DNA of 64,000 nt. It comes from Actinomadura craniellae. GTDB taxonomy: Bacteria > Actinomycetota > Actinomycetes > Streptosporangiales > Streptosporangiaceae. The translations under genes and the position numbers were made by a program. The first letter of the stretch is position 1. Each line of letters opens with the position of its first letter. Below are positions 1 to 9,693 of this stretch, piece by piece. The stretch is taken from NCBI RefSeq assembly GCF_003289645.1, contig NZ_QLYX01000005.1:310001-374000 (forward strand), in the 5' to 3' direction. The notes below the pieces were generated by a model. That model was given only the letters and a program-made list of their open reading frames with translations. It was not told the origin of the DNA and ran no database searches.

Positions 1-180
1 GATCCGCCGGGGGGCGACGGGAACCTCGATGGTGCCGTTCTCGGCCTTGACGCTGCGGGTCTTGGCGGCCTTGTCGCCGGTGTCGCCGCCGTCACCGCCG
101 CAGGCGGTGAGGACGAGCGACGCGCTCATCAGCGCGGCGGCAAGGGCTGCGCCGCGCCGCATCAGGGGCGAGTTACTCAT
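1..180 (-). CDS. Iron-siderophore ABC transporter substrate-binding lipoprotein (N-terminal part only)
   Basis: Only the first 60 codons are inside the window; the gene runs off the left edge. It begins with a lipoprotein signal peptide whose lipobox ends LTAC-G (Cys27), followed by a short Asp/Gly-rich linker and the segment GTIEVPVAPRRI, which is the usual opening of FecB/FepB-type iron-siderophore binding proteins. In that family the lipid-anchored protein captures ferric siderophore outside the membrane and delivers it to an ABC permease. It lies 35 bases downstream of the siderophore-interacting protein on the same strand, so the two are probably co-transcribed from the iron-box promoter near 2160. 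Family call is from a short N terminus plus context. Confidence 0.6.
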   Translation of the reverse strand, partial: MSNSPLMRRGAALAAALMSASLVLTACGGDGGDTGDKAAKTRSVKAENGTIEVPVAPRRI

Positions 181-215
181 GGGTGTTCTCTTCTTTCTCT
201 TTCCGGGTGAAGGGT

Positions 216-2081
216 TCAGCCGGCGGTGGGGCGGAGGAGCTCGTGGACGGTGGTGCCCAGGCCGACGGTGTGCGCCGACCCGCGCGTGAGGCCGGCCCGG
301 GCGATGACGGCGTCCAGCTCCGCTGCGGTGCGCAGGCCGGAGCCGTGGCAGACCAGACCGATCAGGTCTTCCTCGCCGTCGTGCTCGTCGAGGTCGTCGG
401 TGTCGAAGACCTCCTCGACCAGCAGCACCCGTCCGCCGGGGACGAGGTTCTCGGCTGCCCGGCGTAGCGCGTGAGCAGCGTCGGCGTCGGGCAGGGTCTT
501 GAAGGCGCGGCTGATGAGCACGGCGTCGGCTGCTGGGCTGGGCTCGAAGACGGACTGCTCCAGCACGCTGACCCGTGTGCGTTGCCGCTCGTCGGGAATC
601 GTGGCGGGCAGGTCGCGGCGCAGCCAGTCGGCCTGGGCGGGCAGGGCGCAGATCGTCACGCGCAGGCTCTCGTGGGCTGCGACGTACTCACGGGCGTGGG
701 CCCCGGCACCACCGGAGTGGATCACCAGGTGCCGGACTCCGGCGAGCAGGTCGGACGTGGCGATCGGTTCGGCCAGCGCGGGCTGGAACTTCGCCAGGCG
801 CTCCAGGTGGCGGTCCTCGTAGTCCTGCTCGGCTCGCACGTCGGCAAAGGTCTGGCCGGTGACCGAGGCGTAGGCGGGCCGGCCGGTGCGGACCGACTCC
901 GTGAGGCCGTGGATCCCGAGCATCTCGCGACCGACCACCCCGGCGGAGTGGAGCCGGTCGGCGATGAACTCGAGAGTGAGGACATCGCCGACCGGCGTCA
1001 GGGCGTAGTGACACGGTTCTGTCTCGGTCACCACGTCCAGGGCGTGCAGGTAACGCAGCAGCTTGCCCAGAGCGCGCTCGTCGGCACCGGCCTTGGCGGC
1101 CAGCTCGGTCACGCTGGTCACGCCGCGGGAGAGTAGATCGGGAACGCCCAGCTCGACGGCGGTGCGGATCGCGATCGGCGCGACAAGCTCGGTCAGGTCG
1201 TGGAGCTTCTGGAACGGGGTGACCGTCCTCTCCGGGTCGGGCACCGCCCCGTCGGTCTCCAGGGCGACGACCTCGGAGCGACGCCAGTAGCCGGCGAAGT
1301 CGATGTCCTCCTTGGGCACGCCACGGTCCTCGACCAGGTGCCGGCGGATGTCCCGGACGGCCGTGTGCTCGCCGGCCAGCCACGCGAACGCTTGGCCCGG
1401 CCACCACTCCGCACTGCGGACGGCCTCGGTGAGCAGCGACACGGTCCCGGCCGTCACGCCGGGGCGGACCAGCCACGTGACGTCCACCCCGGGTAGTTCG
1501 CGCAGCTCCTGGCGGTGGGCGTCCTCGGCGATCTCGATGAACACCTGCGCCCGGGCGTCGGACGGGAGTTCGTCGAGCAGGCGGCTGATTGCGGGGAGCG
1601 CGGTGTCGTCGCCTGCCACGAGCAACCAGTCGGCGCCGGCCGGGAACGCCTTGGACGTGCTCGGGCCGCTGAGGTGGATCCGGTCACCCGGCCGGGCGCG
1701 ATAGGCCCACGTCGTTCCCGCGCCCACCCCGTGCTTGACGAAGTCCACGTCCAGCTCGCCGGCCTCGGGGTCCCACCGGCGAACCGTGTAGGCCCGCGAC
1801 AGCGGTCGAGGATTCTTGGGCACGATCAACTTGGCCTCGCCCTGGACCGGGAGCACCGGATCACGCTGGCCTGGGTACGGGAAGTAGAGCCCGAGGTCGT
1901 CGTCGAAGCCCGAGGACTTGAAGGCCGGCCGCGCGAAGCCGTCCGCAGTGGTGAACGCACGCAACTGTTCGCCGCTCAGCGTGACCCGCCGCATCCCCGG
2001 GGTGATGTCGACGGTCCGGACCACCTCGACCTCACGCAGGGTCGGCGGGTGCACGGTGAGCCGGCGCGAGGTCTTGGGCAT
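216..2081 (-). CDS. Siderophore-interacting FAD protein fused to an O-methyltransferase-like domain
   Basis: The 621-residue product is about twice the usual length of a siderophore-interacting protein (SIP). Residues 1-270 are a complete SIP: the flavin-binding R-x-Y-T at 96-99 (RAYT), the GDDTALPA nucleotide loop near 157-164 and the family-typical GYWRR near 264-268. SIPs use NAD(P)H and FAD to reduce ferric siderophores in the cytoplasm. Residues about 290-617 have the dimerisation helix, winged helix and Rossmann half of plant-type O-methyltransferases, but the SAM-binding motif I (453-463, IHSGGAGA) lacks the usual acidic start, so activity is uncertain. ATG start; the iron box lies 72 bases upstream. 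Iron starvation control is inferred from that box. Confidence 0.85.
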   Translation of the reverse strand: MPKTSRRLTVHPPTLREVEVVRTVDITPGMRRVTLSGEQLRAFTTADGFARPAFKSSGFDDDLGLYFPYPGQRDPVLPVQGEAKLIVPKNPRPLSRAYTVRRWDPEAGELDVDFVKHGVGAGTTWAYRARPGDRIHLSGPSTSKAFPAGADWLLVAGDDTALPAISRLLDELPSDARAQVFIEIAEDAHRQELRELPGVDVTWLVRPGVTAGTVSLLTEAVRSAEWWPGQAFAWLAGEHTAVRDIRRHLVEDRGVPKEDIDFAGYWRRSEVVALETDGAVPDPERTVTPFQKLHDLTELVAPIAIRTAVELGVPDLLSRGVTSVTELAAKAGADERALGKLLRYLHALDVVTETEPCHYALTPVGDVLTLEFIADRLHSAGVVGREMLGIHGLTESVRTGRPAYASVTGQTFADVRAEQDYEDRHLERLAKFQPALAEPIATSDLLAGVRHLVIHSGGAGAHAREYVAAHESLRVTICALPAQADWLRRDLPATIPDERQRTRVSVLEQSVFEPSPAADAVLISRAFKTLPDADAAHALRRAAENLVPGGRVLLVEEVFDTDDLDEHDGEEDLIGLVCHGSGLRTAAELDAVIARAGLTRGSAHTVGLGTTVHELLRPTAG

Positions 2082-2152
2082 GCGGGGAACTCAACTTTCC
2101 GGTCGCTTCGAGGCCAGGAGCCGCGCGCCGGCATCGGGAGGGCACGCGCTGG

Positions 2153-2171
2153 TAAGGTTAGGCAAACCTCA
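2153..2171. promoter_or_regulatory. Iron box (DmdR/IdeR operator)
   Basis: The 19-mer TAAGGTTAGGCAAACCTCA matches 16 of 19 positions of the actinobacterial iron box TTAGGTTAGGCTAACCTAA. It sits between the divergent SIP fusion gene (start 2081) and the AraC-type regulator (start 2210), so ferrous-iron-loaded DmdR/IdeR would be expected to repress one or both. A possible -10 element TACAAT (2174-2179) for the rightward gene lies directly beside it. Confidence 0.85.
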
Positions 2172-2209
2172 CCTACAATAGTGTGCGCAAACTGCCGTAT
2201 GGTTAGGAC

Positions 2210-3865
2210 GTGGTGGTGGCCTCGTCGTTCGCCGCGGGCGCCAGCGACCCGCCGCCGATTCCGGGCGCGCGGTTGGGTCCGGCCGATGCGCCCGTTCGAC
2301 CGCTGCTGCTCTGGGTTCGCGCCGGCACGGCGCACGTGCGCCTCGACGGCAGGCCGGCGCTCCACCTCAAGGCCGGCGAAGGCGCCTGGATTCCCGCAGA
2401 CGGCTGGGCAGAGCGGGCGATCACCACGGAGCCGGGCACCGTCGCCTTCCCGCTGTGGCCCCACGCCGGCGTCGGCGCTCGGGGGTTGTCGGAACTGACG
2501 CGGTTCGACGTTCCCAGCGGCTGGCAGGACTGGTTGATCCAGCTCTTCAACCTGCAGGTCACTCCGTTCAGCGGCCGCGGGTACTCCCCCGAGGCGATCG
2601 AGGAGCTTCTTCGGCGTCCTGGCTCGCGCTCGCCGGCGCCCGTCGAGGTTGAGCGAAATCCGAGCTCAGCGGGATTCGCCTCGCCGGCGATGCCGCGAGC
2701 CCGCGGCGCCAGAGCAGCCGCCGAGGAACTGGTTCGCGACCCCGCGCTCGACCTCACGGTCGAACAATGGGCGTCGCGGGTGCTCTCCAGCGCGCGCACC
2801 CTCCGCCGTGACTTCCTCGCCGACACAGGGCTCACGTTCGAGCAGTGGCGGCTGCTCTGCCGACTCGGCGCCGCCGTGGAGTTCCTCGCCGCCGGTTACG
2901 ACGTGGACCAGGTGGCCGCTCGAGTGGGCTTCGCCAGCCGCAACGGCCTCACCCGGGCCTTCAAGGGACGGTTCGGACTGACCCCCCACGAGTTCAGGCG
3001 GCAGCTTTCCGCCCGACCTGGCGCCGGTGGGCTGACGCAACGGGCAGCGGCCGCACGGCAGACCGACGACCTGATCCGGATGATGCGCAAGACGGACACT
3101 CCCGCTGCGCCTGAGATGCTGCCCGCAGCCAGCACGCCGTCGCACACCAACGACATCCACGTCCTCAGCTGGATGTATCGAGGCAGCGGGTACCTGGACA
3201 TCGGCGACCAACGCTACGAGCGGGAGCGAGGGGTGGCGACCTGGATCCCCGCAGGAATGGAGCATGTCACCGGCCTCCGCGAGAACTCCGTCTCCCTGCC
3301 GCTGGGCAACGCGAGTACCGGCGACCTCCAACTGACAGTGCCGCTGCAGGTGCGGTTCTCGCCCGCGTGGGACGACTACTTGATGTTCTGCTCGATCAGC
3401 GCCCGGTCCGGACTGCGTCCCGACGACCACAACCCCCGCCACATCCTCGACCTGTTCACGGAACAGGTCGCCGCGCAGCGAGCGCTGTCGGTGCCGATGC
3501 CCACCGATCCGCGCGCGCGTGCTGTCGCAATGGAGTGCTTGCGTCGTATCGGCGAGCCTGGCGGGACGCACGATGTCGATGTCCGCGCTGAGATCCACCG
3601 TGCCTTCCGCGACGAGACAGGTATGACACTGGGTCGCTGGCGCTATGCCACCCGCATGCGCATCGCTCGCGACCTGCTCGCCGGGGGAGCCCCGCCCAGC
3701 GCCGTCGCGCGCCGGATCGGGTACGCCCACCTACCCACGTTCAGCGCCGCCTTCTCCCGCTTCCACGGACTGTCTCCGCGCGACTACCAGCAGCGCGAGT
3801 CCGAGCGGAACCAGGGCCGTCCCCGCGCAGGCGAGGGGACGGCGGAGGGTGCCAGTTGCAGGTGA
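2210..3865 (+). CDS. Tandem double AraC-family transcriptional regulator
   Basis: This 551-residue protein holds two complete AraC-type units in one chain. Unit 1 has a cupin-like sensor (about 25-110) and an AraC HTH (about 168-268, with the second helix pair around ASRNGLTRAFKGRFGLTPHEF). Unit 2 repeats this with a cupin near 310-400 and an HTH near 435-530 (LPTFSAAFSRFHGLSPRDY). A usual AraC protein is about 250-300 residues, so this looks like an ancient gene duplication and fusion. It reads away from the SIP fusion gene with an iron box between them, so it most likely senses a siderophore or iron state and controls that locus (inference). GTG start at 2210; no better upstream start is in frame. 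Confidence 0.8.
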   Translation: MVVASSFAAGASDPPPIPGARLGPADAPVRPLLLWVRAGTAHVRLDGRPALHLKAGEGAWIPADGWAERAITTEPGTVAFPLWPHAGVGARGLSELTRFDVPSGWQDWLIQLFNLQVTPFSGRGYSPEAIEELLRRPGSRSPAPVEVERNPSSAGFASPAMPRARGARAAAEELVRDPALDLTVEQWASRVLSSARTLRRDFLADTGLTFEQWRLLCRLGAAVEFLAAGYDVDQVAARVGFASRNGLTRAFKGRFGLTPHEFRRQLSARPGAGGLTQRAAAARQTDDLIRMMRKTDTPAAPEMLPAASTPSHTNDIHVLSWMYRGSGYLDIGDQRYERERGVATWIPAGMEHVTGLRENSVSLPLGNASTGDLQLTVPLQVRFSPAWDDYLMFCSISARSGLRPDDHNPRHILDLFTEQVAAQRALSVPMPTDPRARAVAMECLRRIGEPGGTHDVDVRAEIHRAFRDETGMTLGRWRYATRMRIARDLLAGGAPPSAVARRIGYAHLPTFSAAFSRFHGLSPRDYQQRESERNQGRPRAGEGTAEGASCR

Positions 3866-3897
3866 ATGCCAACGGGAACTGCAACCGGACAGCAGCG

Positions 3898-3925
3898 CGG
3901 CCGGTACTCGGGTGAGTACCGGCCG
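3898..3925 (-). terminator. Terminator hairpin after tRNA-Ser
   Basis: Perfect 12-bp stem (3898-3909 with 3914-3925) and a 4-base loop, starting 13 bases past the 3' end of the leftward tRNA-Ser. It also lies just after the stop of the rightward AraC gene and could serve both. Confidence 0.7.
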
Positions 3926-3937
3926 TGTATTACAAGG

Positions 3938-4022
3938 CGGAGGATGCGAGATTCGAACTCGCGAGGCGTTGCCACCAACACGCTTTCCAAGCGTGCGCCC
4001 TAGGCCACTAGGCGAATCCTCC
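3938..4022 (-). tRNA. tRNA-Ser (anticodon GGA)
   Basis: An 85-nt class II tRNA on the minus strand. Acceptor stem GGAGGAT/ATCCTCC, anticodon stem CACGC/GCGTG with loop TTGGAAA (anticodon GGA, reads UCC), a long variable arm as expected for serine, and T-loop GTTCGAAT. CCA is not encoded. Confidence 0.93.
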
Positions 4023-4032
4023 GCCCCAGAGC

Positions 4033-4356
4033 CTACCGGGTTCCGGGTGGTACCAGGACATCGATGACTGCACTCGGTGGGATCGGGCCGTAGACGTGCG
4101 GGAAGATCTCGCCGTCGGCGGGCTCGTGCCGGACCGGGACGTCCAGCAGATCGGTGTCGATCACCAGCAGGATGAGGTCCGTGACGCCGGCGTAGAAGCG
4201 GTCCAGCACCGCACCGACCTGTTGCAGGTCGGCCGAGCAGTGGATGAAGCCCTCCTCGTCGAGGGTGCGTCCTCTGGTGGACACGGTGTAGGGGACACCG
4301 GCGGTGCGGGCCGCCTCCCAGGCCGTCCGCTCGGCGATGTGGAAGATCTCCGTCAT
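4033..4356 (-). CDS. DUF952 family protein
   Basis: The 107-residue product matches the DUF952 family: opening IFHIAERTAWEAA, the core EEGFIHCSADLQQV near residues 34-48, and an acidic HVYGPIP end segment near 87-93. Members are small cytoplasmic proteins often annotated as glutathione S-transferase-related; no activity is established. It is a single-gene unit, ending 10 bases from the tRNA-Ser 5' end and divergent from the SRP RNA/dnaX unit. The length is normal for the family. Confidence 0.8.
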   Translation of the reverse strand: MTEIFHIAERTAWEAARTAGVPYTVSTRGRTLDEEGFIHCSADLQQVGAVLDRFYAGVTDLILLVIDTDLLDVPVRHEPADGEIFPHVYGPIPPSAVIDVLVPPGTR

Positions 4357-4403
4357 GGTTGGAGCGTACGGTCCGGGGGCGGTGGGGGGATGCCCTAGAC
4401 TCG

Positions 4404-4500
4404 GGGGCAGACCCCTCGCGCGGCGTCATCCTGTGAACCTCCCCAGGGCCGGAAGGCAGCAAGGATAAGCAGGCTCTGGCGGGTGCGCGGGGGGTCCTTT
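4404..4500 (+). ncRNA. ffs: Signal recognition particle RNA (4.5S, small bacterial type)
   Basis: The invariant SRP domain IV core is present: the asymmetric loop and GGAA tetraloop region CAGGGCCGGAAGGCAGCA at 4444-4461, closed by extended arms in which ACCCCTCGCG near 4411 can pair with GCGCGGGGGGT near 4485. The RNA binds Ffh and targets nascent membrane proteins. Placement directly upstream of dnaX is common in actinobacteria. Exact ends are estimated from the helix. Confidence 0.9.
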
Positions 4501-4524
4501 GGTTTCTGACGAGGACGGACCCCG

Positions 4525-6561
4525 ATGAGTCTGGCTCTGTACCGCAAGTACCGGCCAGCCACGTTCGCCGAGCTCAAGGGGCAGGAACACGTCGCCGAAC
4601 CCCTCCAGCAGGCGTTGCGCAACGGCCGGATCAATCACGCATACCTGTTCAGCGGGCCGCGGGGGTGCGGGAAGACCTCCAGCGCCCGCATCCTGGCCCG
4701 GTCGCTGAACTGCGAGCTGGGCCCGACACCCGAACCGTGCGGCAAGTGCGACTCGTGTGTCGCGCTCGGCCCGTCGGGGTCCGGACACATCGACGTGATC
4801 GAGATCGACGCGGCGTCGCACGGTGGGGTGGACGACGCCCGGGACCTGCGAGAGCGTGCCTTTTTCGCGCCGGTTTCGGCGCGTTTCAAGGTGTACATCA
4901 TCGACGAGGCGCACATGGTGTCCCGGGAGGGCTTCAACGCGCTGCTGAAGCTCGTCGAGGAGCCGCCGCCGCACCTGAAGTTCGTCTTCGCCACCACCGA
5001 GCCGGAGAAGGTCATCGGGACGATCCGGTCCCGGACCCACCACTACCCGTTCCGGCTGGTGCCGCCGGGGGTGCTCCGCGAGCTCGTGGAGGAGATCCTG
5101 GGGGCCGAGAACGTCCCGTACGAGCCCGCGGCGTTGCCGCTGGTGGTGCGGGCCGGTGCGGGCTCGGCGCGGGACACCCTGTCGATCCTCGACCAGTTGC
5201 TGGCCGGGGCGGACGACGCCGGCATCACCTACGCGCGGGCCGTCTCGCTGTTGGGCTACACCGACGCCGCGCTGCTGGACGAGGTCGTCGACGCCTTCGC
5301 CGCCCGCGATGGTGCGGCGGTGTTCGCGTCCATCGACCGGGTGGTGGAGGGCGGGCAGGACCCTCGCCGGTTCGCGGGCGACCTGCTCACCCGGCTGCGG
5401 GATCTGGTGATCCTGGCGAACGTTCCGGAGGCCGCGTCGTCGGGGCTGCTGGACGCGCCGCCGGACGAGATGGAGGCGCTGCGCCGCCAGGCGACCGCGA
5501 TGGGCCCCGGTGATCTGGCGCGGGCCGCCGACCTGCTGCACGGCGGGTTGACGGAGATGCGCGGGGCGACGTCGCCGCGGCTGCTGCTGGAGCTGATCTG
5601 CGCCAGGATCCTGTTGCCGGGGGCGTACGAGGACGAGGCGTCGCTGTACGCCCGGCTGGACCGGCTGGAGCGTCGGGCGGCGGCGGGCCCCGCAGTCCCG
5701 CAGGGCGGGCCGTCGCTGCCGCCGGAGCGGCCCCGGCCGGCCGTCGCCGAGGAGCGGCGGCCGGTGGCGGAGGCCCGCCCTCGCCCGGTGCGGGATCCGG
5801 AGCCCGAGCCGGCCCGGAACGAGGAGCCGGTACGTCCTCGACCCCAAGCTCCCCAACCCCCGCCCGCCCAGGGGGGCGACCCCACTTCCAGTGTCCAGCG
5901 CACACCCGCCTGGCCGGAAGTGGAACGCCGCCCTGTGGACAACCCGCCACCCCAGGCCCAACCCCCCCGCCCCCAGCCGGCGGCGACCGAAGGGCTGGAC
6001 GCGGAGACGCTGCGGCGCAACTGGCCGGACATCCTGGAAGACGTCAAGAGCAGGCAACGCGTCGCCTGGATGGTCCTGATGGAAGGCGTCCAGGTCACCT
6101 CCCTGGAAGGCAACCTCCTCACCCTGGCCTTCGACAACGAAGGCAAACGCAAGGGCTTCACCAGCGGCGGCCGCGACGCCGTGGTACGCGAAGTGATCAA
6201 AAGCAGGTGGGGCGTCGAACTCCGCATCGACACCGTGCCCGCCGGCTCGGCACCCCCCGCCGGCAGGACCCCGCCCCGCCCGGCACCGCAACCCCCGCCG
6301 GCCCGCCCGCCGCAACCCGCCGCCCGCCCGAGCGCCGCCCCGCCGCAACGCCCGGAACGACCGGCCGAACAACCCGCCCCGCCCCGCCCGCCCGACGACC
6401 TGCCACCGCCCCCGGACGCCCCCACCCCGATCGACGAGAGCGACGAGGTGGACCCGCCGGGATACGCGGACGCCAACGGATCCGAAGCCGAGATCAGCGG
6501 CATGGCGTTGATCCAGCGAGAGCTCGGCGGCCAGATCATCCGGGAGATCGACAACTCCTGA
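4525..6561 (+). CDS. dnaX: DNA polymerase III subunits gamma/tau
   Basis: The clamp-loader ATPase subunit of the replicative polymerase. Residues 1-370 form the AAA+ part: Walker A GPRGCGKTS (44-52), a four-cysteine zinc site (C63, C72, C75, C78) and a DEAH-type Walker B (IDEAHM). Residues about 385-490 and 580-650 are Pro/Arg/Ala-rich linkers, enclosing a tau-type C-terminal domain around 490-575 (RRNWPDILEDVKSR). The length of 678 fits actinobacterial tau. ATG start 25 bases after the SRP RNA. It heads a run with ybaB and recR, the usual dnaX-ybaB-recR recombination/replication unit. No dnaX slippery heptamer giving a gamma form was seen. Confidence 0.96.
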   Translation: MSLALYRKYRPATFAELKGQEHVAEPLQQALRNGRINHAYLFSGPRGCGKTSSARILARSLNCELGPTPEPCGKCDSCVALGPSGSGHIDVIEIDAASHGGVDDARDLRERAFFAPVSARFKVYIIDEAHMVSREGFNALLKLVEEPPPHLKFVFATTEPEKVIGTIRSRTHHYPFRLVPPGVLRELVEEILGAENVPYEPAALPLVVRAGAGSARDTLSILDQLLAGADDAGITYARAVSLLGYTDAALLDEVVDAFAARDGAAVFASIDRVVEGGQDPRRFAGDLLTRLRDLVILANVPEAASSGLLDAPPDEMEALRRQATAMGPGDLARAADLLHGGLTEMRGATSPRLLLELICARILLPGAYEDEASLYARLDRLERRAAAGPAVPQGGPSLPPERPRPAVAEERRPVAEARPRPVRDPEPEPARNEEPVRPRPQAPQPPPAQGGDPTSSVQRTPAWPEVERRPVDNPPPQAQPPRPQPAATEGLDAETLRRNWPDILEDVKSRQRVAWMVLMEGVQVTSLEGNLLTLAFDNEGKRKGFTSGGRDAVVREVIKSRWGVELRIDTVPAGSAPPAGRTPPRPAPQPPPARPPQPAARPSAAPPQRPERPAEQPAPPRPPDDLPPPPDAPTPIDESDEVDPPGYADANGSEAEISGMALIQRELGGQIIREIDNS

Positions 6562-6645
6562 GGCGGGAGGGGCCGTGGAAGCCACGTACCGCTATCCGAC
6601 CGAAACCCGTAGTCTCGGGACTACAGACGTCCGAAGGAGAACACC

Positions 6646-7008
6646 GTGGAACCCGGCGGCCAGCTGAACTTCCAGGAACTGCTCGAACAGGCGCAGCGCA
6701 TGTTCTCCGCCCAGCAGGAACTCGCCGAGGCCGAGGTGCGGGGCACCGCCGGCGGCGGCCTGGTCGAAGTCACCGTCAACGGCCAGGGCGCGGTGACGGG
6801 CCTCGTCATCGACCCGAAGGCCATCGACCCCAGCGACCCGGCGGACACCGCCGAGACGCTGGCCGACCTGGTCCTGGCGGCGATCCAGAACGCCGCTCGG
6901 GCGGCCGAGGAACTGCAGCAGGAGAAGATGGGCCCGCTGATGGGCGGGCTCGGCCAGGGCGGCCTGCCCGGTATGCCACCGGGGATGCCGGGCCTGCCCG
7001 GCATGTGA
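6646..7008 (+). CDS. YbaB/EbfC nucleoid-associated protein
   Basis: A 120-residue DNA-binding protein of the YbaB/EbfC family: N-terminal helix [21 protein letters not shown], the beta segment [18 protein letters not shown] and a C-terminal helix. The Gly/Met/Pro-rich tail (about 103-120) is typical in actinobacteria. GTG start with AAGGAG eight bases upstream. The second gene of the dnaX-ybaB-recR unit; the family binds DNA as a dimer and is linked to recombination and nucleoid structure. Confidence 0.93.
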   Translation: MEPGGQLNFQELLEQAQRMFSAQQELAEAEVRGTAGGGLVEVTVNGQGAVTGLVIDPKAIDPSDPADTAETLADLVLAAIQNAARAAEELQQEKMGPLMGGLGQGGLPGMPPGMPGLPGM

Positions 7009-7033
7009 GCGCAGCAGCGAGAGGAGGGGTCCG

Positions 7034-7633
7034 TTGTACGAGGGGGTCGTTCAGAACCTCATCGACGAGCTGGGCAGGCTGCCCGGCGTCGGCCCGAAGA
7101 GCGCGCAGCGGATCGCCTTCCACCTGCTCGCCGCCGACCCGGCCGACGTTGAACGGCTCGGCAAGGCGCTCAAGGAGGTCAAGGACAAGGTCCGCTTCTG
7201 CCGGACGTGCGGCAACGTCGCCGAGGAGGAGGAGTGCCGCATCTGCCGGGACGCCCGCCGCGACCCGCACGTCATCTGCGTCGTCGAGGAGTCCAAGGAC
7301 GTCGTCGCCATCGAGAAGACGCGCGAGTTCCGCGGCCGCTACCACGTGCTCGGCGGCGCGATCAGCCCGATCGAGGGTGTCGGCCCGGAGGACCTCCGCA
7401 TCCGTGAACTCATGCAGCGGCTGGCCGACGGCGAGGTCACCGAGCTGATCCTCGCCACCGACCCCAATCTGGAGGGCGAGGCCACCGCGACCTACCTCGC
7501 CCGGCTGGTCAAACCCATGGACATAACCGTCACCCGGTTGGCGAGTGGACTGCCGGTGGGTGGGGACCTTGAGTACGCCGACGAGGTCACACTCGGCCGC
7601 GCTTTCGAAGGACGGAGACTCCTGGATGTCTAA
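7034..7633 (+). CDS. recR: Recombination mediator RecR
   Basis: 199 residues, the standard RecR size. A helix-hairpin-helix ([20 protein letters not shown], 13-32), a four-cysteine zinc finger (C56, C59, C68, C71) and a Toprim domain (about 79-175, [14 protein letters not shown]) appear in order. RecR works with RecO to load RecA on gapped DNA. A TTG start at 7034 is chosen because GAGGAGGGG precedes it and the product then begins YEGVVQNLI as in homologs. The stop overlaps the next gene by 8 bases, so the two are translationally linked. Confidence 0.95.
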   Translation: MYEGVVQNLIDELGRLPGVGPKSAQRIAFHLLAADPADVERLGKALKEVKDKVRFCRTCGNVAEEEECRICRDARRDPHVICVVEESKDVVAIEKTREFRGRYHVLGGAISPIEGVGPEDLRIRELMQRLADGEVTELILATDPNLEGEATATYLARLVKPMDITVTRLASGLPVGGDLEYADEVTLGRAFEGRRLLDV

Positions 7634-8174
7634 CTTCAACACGCCCGACGACTGGAACGCGCTTGCCGAGCGGGTGGCCCGCCACGTGCGGAACTACCTG
7701 AGTGGCCTGGAGGCCATGTCCCGCGGTGAGGGCGGCAGACAGACCGTCCCCCTGCTCCTGCTGGAGGTGTCCCAGGTCATCCTGGCCGGCGCCCAGCTCG
7801 GTGCGAGCGCGGACGTGATCCTCCCCGACAACTGGGAGCCGGAGATCGGCGAGGACCCCGACCTCGACACCGTCCGGCAGGGTCTGGCCGAGCACCTGGG
7901 CGGGTTGGACGAGTACGTCGAGGTCTTCGACCCCTACAAGGACACCGAGCCGACGGCGTACCGCCTCTCGGACGACCTGGTCGACGTGGCCAGCGACCTC
8001 GTCCACGGGCTGCGCCACTACGAGAAGGCCCGGCCGCTGGAGGCCCTGTGGTGGTGGCAGTACAGCTACTTCAACCACTGGGGCAACCACGCCGGCGCCG
8101 CGCTGCGCGCCCTGCACGCGGTGGTCGCCGGCGCCCGGCTCGACGTGGTCACCGAACCGGTCGCGATGTCGTAG
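7626..8174 (+). CDS. DUF5063 domain protein
   Basis: A 182-residue cytoplasmic protein recognised as DUF5063 by its helix [13 protein letters not shown], the tract [18 protein letters not shown] and the aromatic-rich [16 protein letters not shown] (about 139-154). The start ATG lies inside the end of recR. Actinobacteria commonly keep this gene between recR and aspartokinase. No function is established; the arrangement suggests co-expression with recR rather than a role in the aspartate pathway. Confidence 0.85.
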   Translation: MSNFNTPDDWNALAERVARHVRNYLSGLEAMSRGEGGRQTVPLLLLEVSQVILAGAQLGASADVILPDNWEPEIGEDPDLDTVRQGLAEHLGGLDEYVEVFDPYKDTEPTAYRLSDDLVDVASDLVHGLRHYEKARPLEALWWWQYSYFNHWGNHAGAALRALHAVVAGARLDVVTEPVAMS

Positions 8175-8294
8175 CGGAACCCGGAACAGGACATCGTCTC
8201 AGTCCGTGGGATAAACCGCTCGTAGTTCACCGTGCCGACCTCGGTAGACTCGGCGCTCGGTACGCCTGACCCCGACTTCGAGGAGCGCCCACCC

Positions 8295-9563
<1,269 letters not shown>

Positions 9564-9693
9564 CCGGCGATGCAGTCCGTCCGCAGGGGGAGACGCCGGC
9601 CACCGGGTGGTGCGCCGGCCCGCCGGCGGACGTGCGGTCCGCCCGCGCGGGCGGGCGCCGCCCGGTCGCGGCACAACGAGAGAGCGAAGTGAG

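Noticed and set aside
3938-4022. tRNA-Ser as the attachment site of an island
   Set aside because: Both flanks carry housekeeping genes and no integrase or duplicated tRNA end was seen.
4426-6585. A 719-codon minus-strand frame opposite dnaX
   Set aside because: Shadow of dnaX; composition is Arg/Gly-rich and it crosses the SRP RNA.
8175-8294. Lysine riboswitch before aspartokinase
   Set aside because: No matching junction or pseudoknot elements; such riboswitches are not expected in this group.
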